Shown here: in pieces, positions 1-10,993 of the stretch
Position numbering within the stretch: the first letter of the stretch is position 1
How the letters are laid out: each line of letters starts with the position of its first letter
Origin: Crotophaga sulcirostris
Taxonomy: Eukaryota > Chordata > Aves > Cuculiformes > Crotophagidae
Direction: 5' to 3'
NCBI GenBank assembly: GCA_013397455.1
Contig: VYZB01000214.1
Coordinates: 90,731 to 154,730 of the forward strand
Length of the DNA: 64,000 nt
Notes under the pieces: model-generated
Told to the model about the DNA's origin: nothing
The model's input: the letters and a program-made list of their open reading frames with translations, nothing else
Database searches by the model: none
Program-made: the position numbers and the translations under genes

Positions 1-46
1 ATTTCTTTCCGTGGCTGAGTTATTTGTGTTCAGTGCTGATGTGCAG

Positions 47-322
47 GGGTGCCATGGGCAGGGACACCTCCCACTGGATCAGGGGGCTCCAAGCCCCATC
101 CAACCTGGCCTTGAACACCTCCAGGGATGGGGCAGCCACCACTGCTCTGGGCAACCTGGGCCAGGGCCTCCCCTCCCTCACTACAAAACATTTCTTCCAA
201 ATATCTCATCTCAGTCTCTCCTCTTTCAGTTTAAAATCATTCCCCCTCATCCTATCCCTGCACTCCCTGATCCAGAGCCCCTCCCCATCTTTCTTGCAGG
301 CCTCCTTAAATACTGACAGGAC
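47..322 (-). mobile_element. CR1 fragment, type B, 3' end missing
   Basis: Reads on the minus strand as the type B CR1 3' region. It carries the ORF2-derived stretch that in other copies (22581-23100, 37954-38290) precedes the 3' tail, including the blocks around GCTTGGAGCCCC and CCTGGAGGTGTTCAAGGCC. The homology starts abruptly at GGTGCCATGGGCAGG. The last part of the element and its octamer tail are absent, so the copy lost its 3' end after insertion or was cut by a rearrangement. The open frames over this segment on the plus strand are antisense CR1, not genes. Confidence 0.85.
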
Positions 323-3300
323 TGGACTCGATGAGGAAGAGCCTCATGTGATGCTATTTCTCCTCCCATTGCTCTTCCAGTACTTTGTATGGTGATGTTC
401 AGTTTCTGAGCTGGGAGATCCACTGAGGCCCCTCTGTTGGAGACCCCAGTGCCAAAGCAGTGCAGCACACACTTAGGTATCTCCTGAACCTTGAGGACAT
501 TACGTGGTGGTGCTGAAGAGAGAGCTTTTGGCTGAGCAGAGCACCCAAGGGCTCTGCCTCAGATCCCTTAGCCCATGCTGGCTGTGGAGGGGGTTCCTCA
601 CCCAACAGCCTCCAGCAACAGCAGCTCTCAGGACCAGCATCCCAGCCTAGGACCTGGGATGCCAAACAACCTGCAGAGGTGGCCAGAGCTGTGTTAAAAG
701 TGGGGTAACTGCCCAGTGCAAAGACCCTGCTCCACTGCACAGGCCTATGTCCTCCCAGTCCAGTCCTCAGCCTGGCCATCTCCTTTTTCTTTGGGGAGGC
801 AGCCCCAAATTCTATAGGAACTTCTTACATTCTCCTTTTACATCCTCACTGCAAGCAGTTTCTACCACTTTGCGCAGCCGTGGACACCAGAGCTACCCCA
901 GCTCAGGCAGTCTCACCCCAGGGATTTGCATCCATCTCCATCTCATCGTCATGCAGACCTCTCTCAGCATCCCAAAGTGGAGCTGGTCTTTGCCCTAGGA
1001 CTAAGCAAGCACCATCCCACATTAACAGCAGGGCTGCGGGCTAGCATGGACCTTGCCATCTGAGCTCTAAGTAGCACCTCAACAAAGCTGTCCTGCAGAG
1101 GGGGTCCCCCTGCCCCTCTCCACTGCCCCATGGCTCTGGAGTTTCCAGTGGCCTCCACATGGCCTGGGGTGGTCCCCTGGCAAACGGCAGCATCAGGTGC
1201 TCTGCAAAGTCTTGGGATAAGCCCCAAAAGGTACACTTGTCCCTCAGCCAGAAGAAGCATCCTGCCTGCCACCCCGGGCAGCAAAGTCCTCACTGATGGG
1301 TCCCAGCCATGTGCAAACCATAATGTTGGGCATGGAGGAAAACTGAGAAGTGCTTTTTTGGACACGGCTTTCCCTGCTGCTCTGGGGTGTTTCAGTCTGA
1401 CTCTTTAATCGGTCCTGCTGATTCAGCTCAGTGGAGGATAGAGGACCCCTCAGCTGACAGCTGTGGGTCCCTGTTTGCCAGGAGAAGGGGTCAGCTGCTC
1501 TAGAGGACACGTGTGACTGTGGGATGGGTGGGCAAGGAGGCTGCTGCACTGATGGACACGTACGTGCATGCGCTCTGCAGAAACTTTTTGGCCACATTTC
1601 ATTGCGAGAGGCTGAACCTCAGGTTCAAAGTGAACAGGAGTGAGGGGGCTATTCAGCAGCCAGTGTGCACGAGGTCCTCAAGAAATAGAGTGAGCTGGGG
1701 ACTGGGGGGCTGCTTCCCCATGGAGGTGGCATCTGCCCTGCCCTCAGCTGTCCCACGAAGAGCAGCCCAGAGCTGCACATCTTCCACGGGGGACCTGGGC
1801 ATGGGGAGATGCTGGCGAGGGACCAGCAAGGTCCCCCAAGGACCCTGTTCCTCGTGCGGGTGTCAGGGGAGGGACCGAGCGCCGTGAGCCCACTCACCAT
1901 GCTGTGTCTTGGTTGTCCCAGCTGTCACCGGTGGGTAGTGGCTCACTGCAGCAGTGGAGGTGGTTGGTTGCTCTAAACATCCCCTGGTGCCACAGAGGAA
2001 CGCAGCCACCGGCTCCCACAGGCACGGGAGGAGCAGCTCAGCCTTCTGTCGCTGCGGGTCAGCCCCAGGTGGACAGGACTGAGCTCTAGGAGAAGACAGG
2101 GAGAGAGCTGTGTCAGTACCAGGCATGAGTGCTAAATCCCCATCCTTTCTCCTGTCCCCACGCCCCTGCTCACCTCAGAGCAAGGAGGGGGTTGGCAGCA
2201 GCTACATGGGCAGTTGTCCCTGCCCACTGACTGGGTCTGCTCTGAGACCAGGGGTGGAGAATTAAGGCAATGTGCCAGGGGGGTTCATATTGCCTACGAG
2301 CCCTGCCAGACCTTGGATGAAAATTGAGAAGGAGTCAGTGTCCATTCGCTGCTGTAGTGGAGCTGGGCTGGGCCCGGGCGCCTGCATCCCTGGGGAGCAG
2401 CTTTCCAGCATCCCCCGGAGTTCAGATGGTCCCGGCAACGCGCTCAGGCTCTTGCTGAACAAAGAACATCTGCAAGTCCCTTTTGGGGGTTCAGCAAGAG
2501 GATGACCCCCAGCTTTGCCATGCTGCATCCCCTCTCCCTTTCCACCACCCCAAAACCAAACCCATGGAAATCCATCCTACTTACATGGTGAGGGATGGCT
2601 GCCCATCCCACCGGCAGCAGGACAAGCTGCAGCAGAAAGTCCCGCTCTCCTAAGCCAGGCTCATCCCAAGCCCCACATCCCTCTGGGTGTTGTCTACTGG
2701 GCTCTCTAAAGAGTCTAATAAACAATGGAGCATATCACAGCCCTGATGATCTCACCAGCCTATCAGGATATTGTTTAACTCTTTGTTTCCCAGCCTTGGG
2801 CCCCTGCAAAGCTGACTTCTAGGCACCTTGCCTGGGAGTGTTCTATAGAAAGCTGCAGTCTGGGAGACAGTCCAGCAGGACTGGAGGCAGGGTGGGTCTG
2901 TGCTTGGAGTGGGGCTCCAGGACTGGGGGCTGGTGCTGATCCAAACATCAGCAGGGTTCTGGAGCATCTCTGGACTGCAATTTCTGCACTCTCAAAACAG
3001 GCAATCATCAGCAGTGTTTGCAAAGCACTTTTTTGAGGCTCCTCATTGAGACATTATGGATGCAAGATATTAGCAATTAGCTATTAATTAATATCCTGAG
3101 TCAATTACAAGGAGGGGGATTGGAGAGGATCGTGGATCTGGCACACTGCCTCCTTTCACCAACCCAGTCAAACTTTGACACCCTCTTACATCAGTGTGAA
3201 TCCACTCGGTGCAGGGAGGGGATCCAGCCTGACATTACTGGAGTCCAGGGCCAGGTTCCAGGGTCGGTGGGGCTGCCTCTGTCCCCAGGGGGTCCTTGTT

Positions 3301-3957
3301 GCTTTGGTGCAGTAAATAACACTATCTAAGCTGCACCACAGATCTGGCCAGGGAGCAGGATGGGGTGGGATGTCCAAGCAGGTGTGGAGCTCTCACAGGG
3401 AAGGCCATGCCCCACAAGAGCTGGGCACAGAACGTCCCAGGGCAACACATGGCTGGAAGAGGAGGAGCAGGGTCCAGAGGGACTGTGGGTCAGGGTGAGG
3501 TCAAACCAGCTCATGCAGGTGTGGGGAGCTCAGGCAGGAAGGTCTGTCAAGATGAGGTCCTTCAGTGCAGATGTGTGTAGACCTCTGGCCAGAAGTAGGT
3601 GGACACGGAACGGGTTATGGAGCTCTTCGGGAAGAGTCAAATGGGTCAGTGGGCTCAAAGGCTGAGGCAGGAGCAGGGTGGCAGAGAGGGCCAGAGGTGG
3701 GATGGTCTCAGCATCCTGGTCTGTCCTCACCTCTTGATGGGAGGTGGATGAGTCAGCTGAGCACAAGGCACACTGGGGTAACAGGGTGGGCTCTATTGCC
3801 CATTGATCTGTGAACCAGCAGGATCCAAGTGTTTTGAGGATGTTCAGGGAGTGTTTATTGGAATAGATTAATAGTCTCCAGAACTGGGAGAGTTGAGTGG
3901 ATTTGGGTTCTCTAGTGCAGGTCCAAGGGGTAAATTTTTTGGACTAAAGAACCAGTT

Positions 3958-3981
3958 GGGGGGTGGGGGTAGGGGTGAGGG
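3958..3981 (+). other. Potential G-quadruplex motif
   Basis: Four runs of at least three G (3958-3963, 3965-3969, 3972-3975, 3979-3981) are separated by loops of 1, 2 and 3 bases, the classic intramolecular G4 pattern. An A-rich tract follows directly. Whether it folds or acts in the cell cannot be told from sequence. Confidence 0.6.
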
Positions 3982-4054
3982 AAACAACAAACAAACAAAA
4001 AGAAACAAAATCAAAACAAACAAAAAAAGCCCAAACAAACAAACAAAAAGAAAA
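3982..4054 (+). repeat. A-rich (AAAC)n-like low-complexity tract
   Basis: Irregular repeats of AAAC and AAAAG with interruptions at 4028-4032. It has no adjoining SINE or processed-pseudogene body, so it looks like a simple low-complexity tract and not a retroposon tail. Confidence 0.8.
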
Positions 4055-4795
4055 TAGAGGTGGAAAGACTTCACTTCAGCATCTGAAGCAGGATGCATTT
4101 CACACCCTGGTTCTGTGCCACCTCCAGGCTGAACTGAGCTTCTTCTGCCTTGCTGAGGAGCATCCAGCCCTGTGCTTCAGCCATCCCATGGACCTGTTCA
4201 CTTCAGTCCCCACTCCCAACTTGCCCCATGCTCCTTGCAAGGTCCCTGGCACCTCCTTCCTGTCCCAAGGACCAAGCTGTGGTGACAAAGAGCAAGCAGG
4301 GACCTGGGCATGGGGACAGGCAGGAGTGTCAAGGTAACCTGAACAAGGCACCTGGGGTTGAACATGTACCAGGGGTGACTCCTGCCCCTCCAGGGCTGAG
4401 GTACCTCCTTCCTGAGCTAGGGAACATCCCACGTGCTGCAGTCTTCCCAAGGGGTCACCTTTGGGCTGAGTGAATGGGGACTCGCTCCGAGCCTACCCCT
4501 CATGCAGATGCTGTGGGTGCACTCCGCACCCCAGCTGGGTCTCAGTCCCCCTCCCAGCCCAGCTGCAGCTTACCTGGTGGCTGGCTGCTCTCCACAGCCA
4601 GGAAGAGCATCCTGCAGCCTCCCTGCTTCCTCCATGGACCCTTGCTGCCACCTCGTGGGGCCGTGGATGGGGGCTGTGCTGCAGTCAGCAGCGCTGGGGT
4701 CTCCCTGGGGACACTGCACAGGCAGGGACAGAGCATCCCCCAGCAGAGCTCCCCACTGGCACACACTTACACCTACGGTGATGCTTACAGAGATG

Positions 4796-5527
4796 CAGGT
4801 TTGCCCATGACACCAAGTTGCGTGATGTGGTCGACACGCTGGAGGCAATGGACGCCATCCAGAGGGACCTGGAGAAGCTCAACAAGTGCAAGGTCCTGCA
4901 CCTGGATCAGGGCAATTCCAGCCATGAATCCAGGTCGGGTGGAGAATGGATTGAGAGCAGCCCTGAAGAGGAGGAATGGGGTGCTGGGGGATAAGAAACT
5001 CAACATGAGCTTTGGGCCCCTCAGTTTGGGAAAGATGTCAAGACACTGGAGTGTGTCCAGAGGAGAGCAACGAAGACGGTGAAGGGTTTGGAGCACAAGC
5101 CCTGTGAGGAGCGACTGAGGGAGCTGGGGCTGTTTAGCCTGGAGAAGAGGAGGCTCAGGGGAGACCTTATTGCTCTCTACAACTGCCTAAAAGGAGGTTG
5201 TAGTCAGGCAGGGGTTGGTCTCTTCTCTCAGGTGACCAGGGACAGAACTAGTGGGTATGGACTAAAGCTTTGTCAGGGAAAGTTTAGGCTTGATATTAGG
5301 AAAAAGTTCTTCCCTGAAAGGGTGATTGGCCATTGGAATGTGCTGCCCAGGGAGGTGGTGGAGTCACCAACCCTGGAGGTGTTTAAGAGGAGATTGGCTG
5401 AGGCACTCAGTGCCAGGGTTTAGATGATGGGTTGGTGTTAGTGTTGGGTTCTAGGTTGGACTCGATGATCTCAGAGGTCCTTTCCAACCTTGTAATACTG
5501 TGACACTGTGTGAAACTGTGACTGTAG
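4796..5527 (+). mobile_element. CR1 type A, longest 5' extent, internally deleted
   Basis: This copy reaches furthest into ORF2. It starts in the reverse-transcriptase active-site region: 4800-4811 reads F-A-H-D, where active CR1-type enzymes have F-A-D-D, so the first catalytic Asp is His. The protein-like reading then runs on (aligned with CR1 ...DAIQRDLEKL...), shifts frame around 4970-4990, reaches LNMS, and jumps to FGPL. Compared with the copy at 27016-27690 about 50 codons are missing there. From 5079 the C-terminus is open to the stop at 5421-5423. A 3' UTR of about 70 bp and degenerate octamers (TAATACTGTGACACTGTG) close the element. It is dead by point mutation, frameshift and deletion. 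Confidence 0.93.
5079..5423 (+). pseudogene. CR1 ORF2 C-terminal remnant (type A)
   Basis: An open stretch of 114 residues encodes the end of the CR1 ORF2 polyprotein, downstream of the reverse-transcriptase core. Landmarks in order are [54 protein letters not shown] and [20 protein letters not shown], ending ALSARV before TAG. The same block recurs in about ten other copies in this window, which shows it is repeat-derived and not a host gene. It lacks an endonuclease or catalytic core and would have no enzyme activity. Confidence 0.9.
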
Positions 5528-6160
5528 GTTGTGGTCAGCCCTGAACCTCCCCCCTTCCTGCAAACCAGCCCCAGGCTGCTGCAGGCGTTGCGAGGACAGA
5601 GCCACGGCCACGCGCTGCGCTCGGCTCTGGGGAGGACATTCTCCTTGGCAGGGCAGCTTGTGGCAGGAGCTCACAGAGCAGCAGCCTGGCAGCCAGTGGC
5701 TTTGCTCTCCTGGCTGCTGCATCGTCCCAGCAGGCTGCTGCCATGTGGCACATGTCGAGCGAGCTGGTCCCACTGCCAGTGCTGCCAACAGATGGGGGAC
5801 ACCAGCATGGAGCCATGGGGGCCCCTACCCCACAGCAGAGCCCGTCCCCATTGATACAGTGGAATGTTACAGGTAAGAATAATGGAGATGATCTCAGAGG
5901 ACCTTTCCAACCTTGTGATACTGTGATGAGCCGGCAGTGGGCACTTGCAGCCAACACTGCTGTTCACCAGAGCTCTGCACCCTGCCTATGTTTGCTCCTC
6001 ATGTCCTCACAGAGACTGTGTCCACCACCAGGACAGAGTGCCCTGGGGATGGAAAGTCTCCCTGCCCCACCGGCATCTATTGCCCTCTTCTGTCCCTTCT
6101 CATGTTGACATGGTCTCTCTCGAAGGTGGATGAGTGCTGGGTTCCTGCAGCCTCTGCAGC
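5528..6160. other. Unique GC-rich sequence with one CR1 tail fragment
   Basis: Short overlapping open frames on both strands, none recognisable. The only identifiable item is the 43-bp CR1 3' end at 5886-5928. Confidence 0.5.
5886..5928 (+). mobile_element. CR1 type A, 3'-terminal 43 bp only
   Basis: Matches only the very end of type A: GATGATCTCAGAGG, then CCTTTCCAACCTTGTGATAC and one following octamer. It is an extreme 5'-truncation, or what remains of a larger copy after deletion. Confidence 0.75.
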
Positions 6161-6432
6161 CTTCTCCCAAGTGACAAGTGATAGGATCAGTTGCTCCAGG
6201 GGAGGTTCAGATTGGATATTAGAAAATATTACTTCACAGAAAGGGTTGTCAAGCACGGGAAGAGGCTGCCCAGGGAGGTGGGGGAGTCACCGCCCCTAGA
6301 GGGGTTCAAAAGATGTGTAGATGTGGTGCTTAGGGACACAGTTTAGTGGTGGGCTTGGCAGTGTGACATTTAGGGTTGGACTTCATGATCTTAAAGGTCT
6401 TTCCCAACCTAAACAATTCTGTGATTCTGTGG
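6161..6432 (+). mobile_element. CR1 fragment, ATTCTGTG-tailed group
   Basis: Begins in the ORF2 C-terminus ([14 protein letters not shown]), continues through the [24 protein letters not shown] segment with changes, and ends with a 3' UTR containing GGTTGGACTTCATGATCTTA and the tail AATTCTGTGATTCTGTG. It differs from types A and B by the extra region after the LPRE block (AGATGTGGTGCTTAGGG). It is more diverged than the type A copies. Confidence 0.85.
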
Positions 6433-7030
6433 CACTAATTGCCTAAAAGTGGGACAGCTGCGCTCACTCAAATAGTGAATAAGATGGGTCCCAGATCTGC
6501 TCTTCGGGGCATCTTTCCCTCCAAGCAGGTCCCTCCTGGGTGGCCTCTGCCTTTTCCTTCTCTCCTCAAGTTGTTTCCATGCTGGTCTCATGGTTGATGA
6601 GACTCCACATTCTCCAGTTGAACTGGTGGCTTCCCAGGTGGCCCAAATAGCTTATGTGGGAGCAGGAGAACCCTCTCCGACAGCTGTTAAAGGTGAGGGA
6701 CGTATTCTTCAGGGAAGTTTTATCGGGACTGTTGAAAAGTTCCAGTTTCAGCAAATCAAAAGATTTGAGTGGTGCCTGGCCTGTTGTGCTTGTTGTCACA
6801 GCAGCCAGTGTAACACTGCAAATCCAAAGTGCTGATCCTGAACGGGTGGTACGGTGGGCTCCAACCTGGTTCACATACGATTTTCTGGGCCTTTACTTCT
6901 TCCACTCCGTCACTGCACACAGCGGTTTATAAGCAAGCACTTGCCCTCAGGTGCAGCTCTGTAAAAATAAGTAGAAGCAGATATCGGGTTCCATGATGAC
7001 CCACTTGATTCAAGACAATTTGTCCTTCAG
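6433..7030. other. Unique sequence between two CR1 copies
   Basis: No repeat or gene recognised. Open frames at 6590-6835(+) and 6566-6874(-) are short and have no family signature. Confidence 0.45.
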
Positions 7031-7666
7031 CGTTAGCCCAAGTGGCCAAGAGGCCAACAGCATCCTGGTTTGGATCAGCCGTGGGGTGGTCAGCGGAGCA
7101 GGGGAGGGATCGTCCCCCTGCACTCAGCACTGGTGAGGCTGCACCTTGAAGCCTGGGTTCAGTTTTGGGCCCCTTGGAACAAGGAAGACCTTGAGGGAGT
7201 GGAGCGTGTTCGGAGAAGGGACCAGAGCTGGGGAAGGGTCTGGAGAATGAGTATTACAAGAAGCAGCTGCGGGACCTGGGGCTGTTCAGCCTGGAGAAGA
7301 GGAGGCTGAGGGGAGACCTCATCGCTCTCTGCAGCTCCCTGAAAGGAGGTTGTGGTGAGGTGGATGTTGGTTTCTTCTCCCAAGTAACAAGGGTCAGGAT
7401 GAGAGGAAATGGCCTCAAGTTGTGCCAGGGGAGGTTTAGATTGGATATTAGGAAACATTTATTTACTGACAGAGTGGTGAAGCCCTGGCAGAGGCTGCCC
7501 AGGGCAGGCGTGGTCTCCATCCCCAAAGGGGTTCAAAAAACCTGTGGCTGTAGCACTTCAGGACATGGTTTAGCAGGCACAGTAGGATTGGGCTGATGGT
7601 TGGACTGGATGAGTTTAGAGATCTTTGACAACCTTAATGATTCTGTGATTCTGTTCTATGATTCTA
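7031..7666 (+). mobile_element. CR1 copy, ATTCTGTG-tailed group, about 640 bp
   Basis: Second-longest plus-strand CR1. It starts around the [14 protein letters not shown] part of ORF2 (7031-7080), passes through the block matching [20 protein letters not shown] (7120-7180), the [16 protein letters not shown] block, LDIRKHLFTDRVV (7440-7475) and a decayed LPR segment, and ends in ATTCTGTGATTCTGTTCTATG. The frame is broken between 7240 and 7360 and again near 7540. It belongs with the copy at 6161-6432 rather than with type A. Confidence 0.9.
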
Positions 7667-9237
7667 AATGCTGGGAAATGCGTCCACTCCAGAGCTCTTC
7701 CTGAATTCTCAGCACTCCTACCACAAAATAAACAAAATCACTCACCTGTGTTAGGCTCTGCCACTGCACGTTGGAGGCATTTTGCAGGTGGATATGGTAC
7801 CCTGTGGTGGTCAGGGCAGGCACTGCTCTCCCAGCTCCACATCCCTCCAGCTACTGTAATGGACACATCTCAAACTACCCTACTTTTAAGAAGAGGCACT
7901 TTGTGGAAATGGAAAACTCAACAGCACAGAGGCCGTTGTGGCTGCAGTAACTTTGAAACAAGGAACTGAGGTAATTTTACAAGGAAATTTGTTACAAAGC
8001 TGGCTGCAACAGGCAACTGCTGTGACTATTTTGGTCCTTTAACTTCCAATGTGGCTCACTCTTTGCTAAAGATGACAAGTGATGTTGTTAGGAGTTGCCT
8101 GTGTTGGTGCCCCCCAGGAGCCACCTGAGAGAAATCGGGCAGAATTGTGACTGTCACAGGGGTGTCAAACTCATGGTTCCCACCATTCTCCTACAGCGCA
8201 ACGCGCGTCACACCCACTGCACACCTGTCGGTGCTGCTGACGGGTACAAACAAGGTGCTGGGTGGTAAAAAACAACCTGGAGGGCCAAATCTGAGCCCGT
8301 GGTCCATGAGTTTAACACCTCTGGACTATCATCATTTTACAGGGAGACCAATCATCCGTGGCACCAGCAGCAAGTTGGGAGCAAACACGACTATGTTCTG
8401 CCTTACACGTGTTACTCTGTAGATTGAGAATTGTTTCCAGCAAACTCAGCTTCCAGTCACACTCCAGGTAGGTCTGAAGAAGTTCATAATGTGAACAAAC
8501 CATAGAGTCATCACTGACCCATCTTCTCTGGGGTCAGAAGACCAAGGAAAGAAAATTCTCTGAGCCCTGTGGTAGTTGTTGCATGTCTGGAGCTGACTTC
8601 GAATCCTGTCCAGCAGAAAGGATCAGGTCACCCTCCAACCTGGATGACCACACCACAGTGTCCTCAGAGGGGTTGCATGTTCAACAGCTTCACAGCTCAT
8701 TGCTCCCCAGAACATTCTGGCAATGCTCCAGGCAGATGAGGCAGGGCATCACCACCACCACCTCATTGCCCAAGCAGCAACCACAGCAAATCTCATCCTT
8801 TTTGCTCTTGGGAGCATTGCCTTCTTTCTCAGAGCCATTCAAAACCAGCCTGCACAAATCTGGATGCACCACCTGCTTCGCCTTCCCTGCTGACAATGTC
8901 CTCCAGGCCAACTTTGTCCCCAGGGAAGGTGCTGCTCTCATGGTTCCACATTGCAGGGGTGGGACCCTCCAACCTCAGGTTTGGGGGCAACTGTCCTAGG
9001 ACACGTGTTTCCTAACCTCTCCCTAAAACCTGACAATTGATGCTGTAATCCTGGAGGCCAGGAAGGAAAGCAGAGCCATATCTGAGCTCCCCCAGAAATG
9101 TTACGGCTTAACTCTTCCTGTCTTCTACAAGGAATCTGCATGCTGGGCCCCATCTGCCCCCCAAGCCATCTCAGCCGGGAACCCCAGCTGTGTTGGTCTC
9201 TTTGTTCTGCAGAAGTGTTCAAATAAGGCAAAAAGGA
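7667..9237. other. Unique sequence, no gene recognised
   Basis: About 1.6 kb with no repeat seen apart from a short CAC-rich run near 8748-8763. The open frame at 8583-8999(+) has 138 codons but no domain signature and low-complexity composition. Confidence 0.45.
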
Positions 9238-9476
9238 CCACAGAATCACGGAATGGGTTGGGTTGGAAGGGACCTGAAAGTCCATCCAGTTCCAACCCCC
9301 CTGCCATGGGCAGGGACACCTCCCACTGGATCAGGGGGCTCCAAGCCCCATCCAGTCTGGTCTTGAACAAACACCTCCAGGGATGGGGCAGCCACCACTG
9401 CTCTGGGCAACCTGGACCAGGGTCTCCCCACCCTCACAGGAAAACGTTTCTTCCTAATATTAAATCTAAATCTGGA
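9238..9476 (-). mobile_element. CR1 fragment, type B
   Basis: Complete 3' end on the minus strand: a single tail unit (CAGAATCACGGAATGG read on plus), the UTR block GGGTTGGAAGGGACCTGAAA, then the GGATCAGGGGGCTCCAAGC and GGGATGGGGCAGCCACCACT blocks back to about the NIRKKRFPVRVG segment of ORF2. It is 5'-truncated there. Confidence 0.9.
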
Positions 9477-10684
9477 AAGTGCCATAATGGGAATAAGTAA
9501 CTGTCCTTTCCTATTGTTTTTATTGCTGGCATGATGTTTGGCAAAAGTTCAGTAATGAAGCAGCTTTTAAGCAAAGTTCATTCCAGATTTGCAAAATGTA
9601 ATGTTACCAGTATTAGTTTTCACCCAAAGCAGTGCTCGTGAACGGGGCTGGTCAAATGCCTTGAAACACTCCAGGCAGCCCAGGGTCTGGGTGCAGTCAC
9701 AGCAATGTTTGTGGAAGAAGATGAGAGCTGGCTCAGTAATCACACTTAACACTTTTTATTTATTTTGTAATCCTGGACTGGTTGTAGTTGAAAGCAAGAA
9801 TCAGTTGGTTTCAACTGCAGAGATTAATTATGCCCCACTCAGAGAATGTTTTTCTGCATCAGTTGTTGGGAAAAAAAAAATATCTCCTTTTTTTAGATCT
9901 AAATCCTTCTGTCACCCCAAGATCCCCACGTGGTCCCATGCAGTGATGCTTTTCGTTCCCTATCCTATGCTCAAGCCAGGGACTTGCTGCCCAGCTGAAT
10001 TTCTTCAGGAATAATTTCTTCTTTCAGCAAGTCAAAATCGAGCTAGGGAAGAGAGAAAAACATGCCGATAAGCATCTCTGTTGGCTTTGGAATAAAATTA
10101 GATCTTATCTTTCCCTAAGACTAAATATTTGGGTTGTTTTTTACTCCTCAGCAACTGTACACTAAAATGAAAGTTAATGAGATGAGGATTAAATACCCTC
10201 AGGATGGGGAAATAAACCTTGACTTCTGGCAAGATTTGAGAGGGATTTTACAAAAAAAAAAATCGTGTGAACAGCAGTGTAAACGGTGCTGCAGGAGATT
10301 TCCCACAGCACTTTTTATCTCAAAGCAGATGTTGCGTGCGAGGACAGCCAGCCACTTGCCTGTCTCTGTCCTGTGACGGGACCTAACAGGGCCCTGAAGC
10401 CCCTGGACAACCCATAGCAGTGTTCAGAGGATTTACAGTGACCAGGTTGGAATGAGGGCCCAGCACTAGGAGCAGATGCCCCAGAGTGGGTGCTGGTGAG
10501 CCCAGCCCCAGGGCTCCACCACCTATGGGTGCCACGCTCCATGCCAATGACCATAGGAGCAACACCAATCAGGATGTGGGGCAGGTCTCAGTCATGGTCC
10601 CCTCTGTCCTCAATGATACTTTGGAGTGTGCAGAGTTTCCCCATCTCATCCTACAGCAACAGCCTGAGTTTGGGTGCTCAAGAT
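9477..10684. other. Unique, AT-richer sequence
   Basis: No gene recognised. Contains short A runs (near 9870 and 10250) and an open frame of 141 codons at 9589-10014(+) without recognisable motifs. Confidence 0.45.
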
Positions 10685-10993
10685 CACAGTATCACGGTTT
10701 TACAGCATCACAAGATTGGAAAGGACCTTTGAGATCATCAAATCCGACCTATAACCCAACACCATCCCATCATCTAAACCATGGCACTGAGTGCCTCAGC
10801 CAATCTCCTCTTAAACACCTCCAGGGTTGCTGACTCCACCACCTCCCTGGGCAGCGCATTCCAATGGCCAATCACCCTTTCAGGGAAGAACTTTTTCCTA
10901 ACATCAAGCCTAAACTTTCCCTGATGAAACTTGAGTCCATGTCCTCTAGTTCTGTCACTGGTCACCTGAGAGAAGATGCTAAAGACCAACCCA
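10685..10993 (-). mobile_element. CR1 fragment, type A
   Basis: Minus-strand type A with diverged octamers, the UTR (with a small deletion in the CACCAACACC stretch) and the ORF2 C-terminus ending SAMV back to the FSQVTSDRT segment. A few extra bases (TGCTAAA) interrupt it just before its 5' limit. Confidence 0.9.

Larger units (their letters stand above)
323..4795. other. Unique GC-rich sequence, no gene recognised
   Basis: About 4.5 kb with no interspersed repeat that I can see. Many short open frames occur on all frames, as expected in GC-rich DNA; none has a recognisable domain. A small AT-rich patch at 3066-3108 stands out from its surroundings. A G-rich run followed by an A-rich tract (3958-4054) is listed separately. 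Confidence 0.5.

Noticed and set aside
24..395. Open frames on plus over the first 400 bases
   Set aside because: They are antisense to a type B CR1 fragment and recur antisense to every other type B copy.
2710..2725. AATAAA-type polyadenylation signal
   Set aside because: Isolated hexamers occur many times in AT-rich stretches and no upstream exon supports this one.
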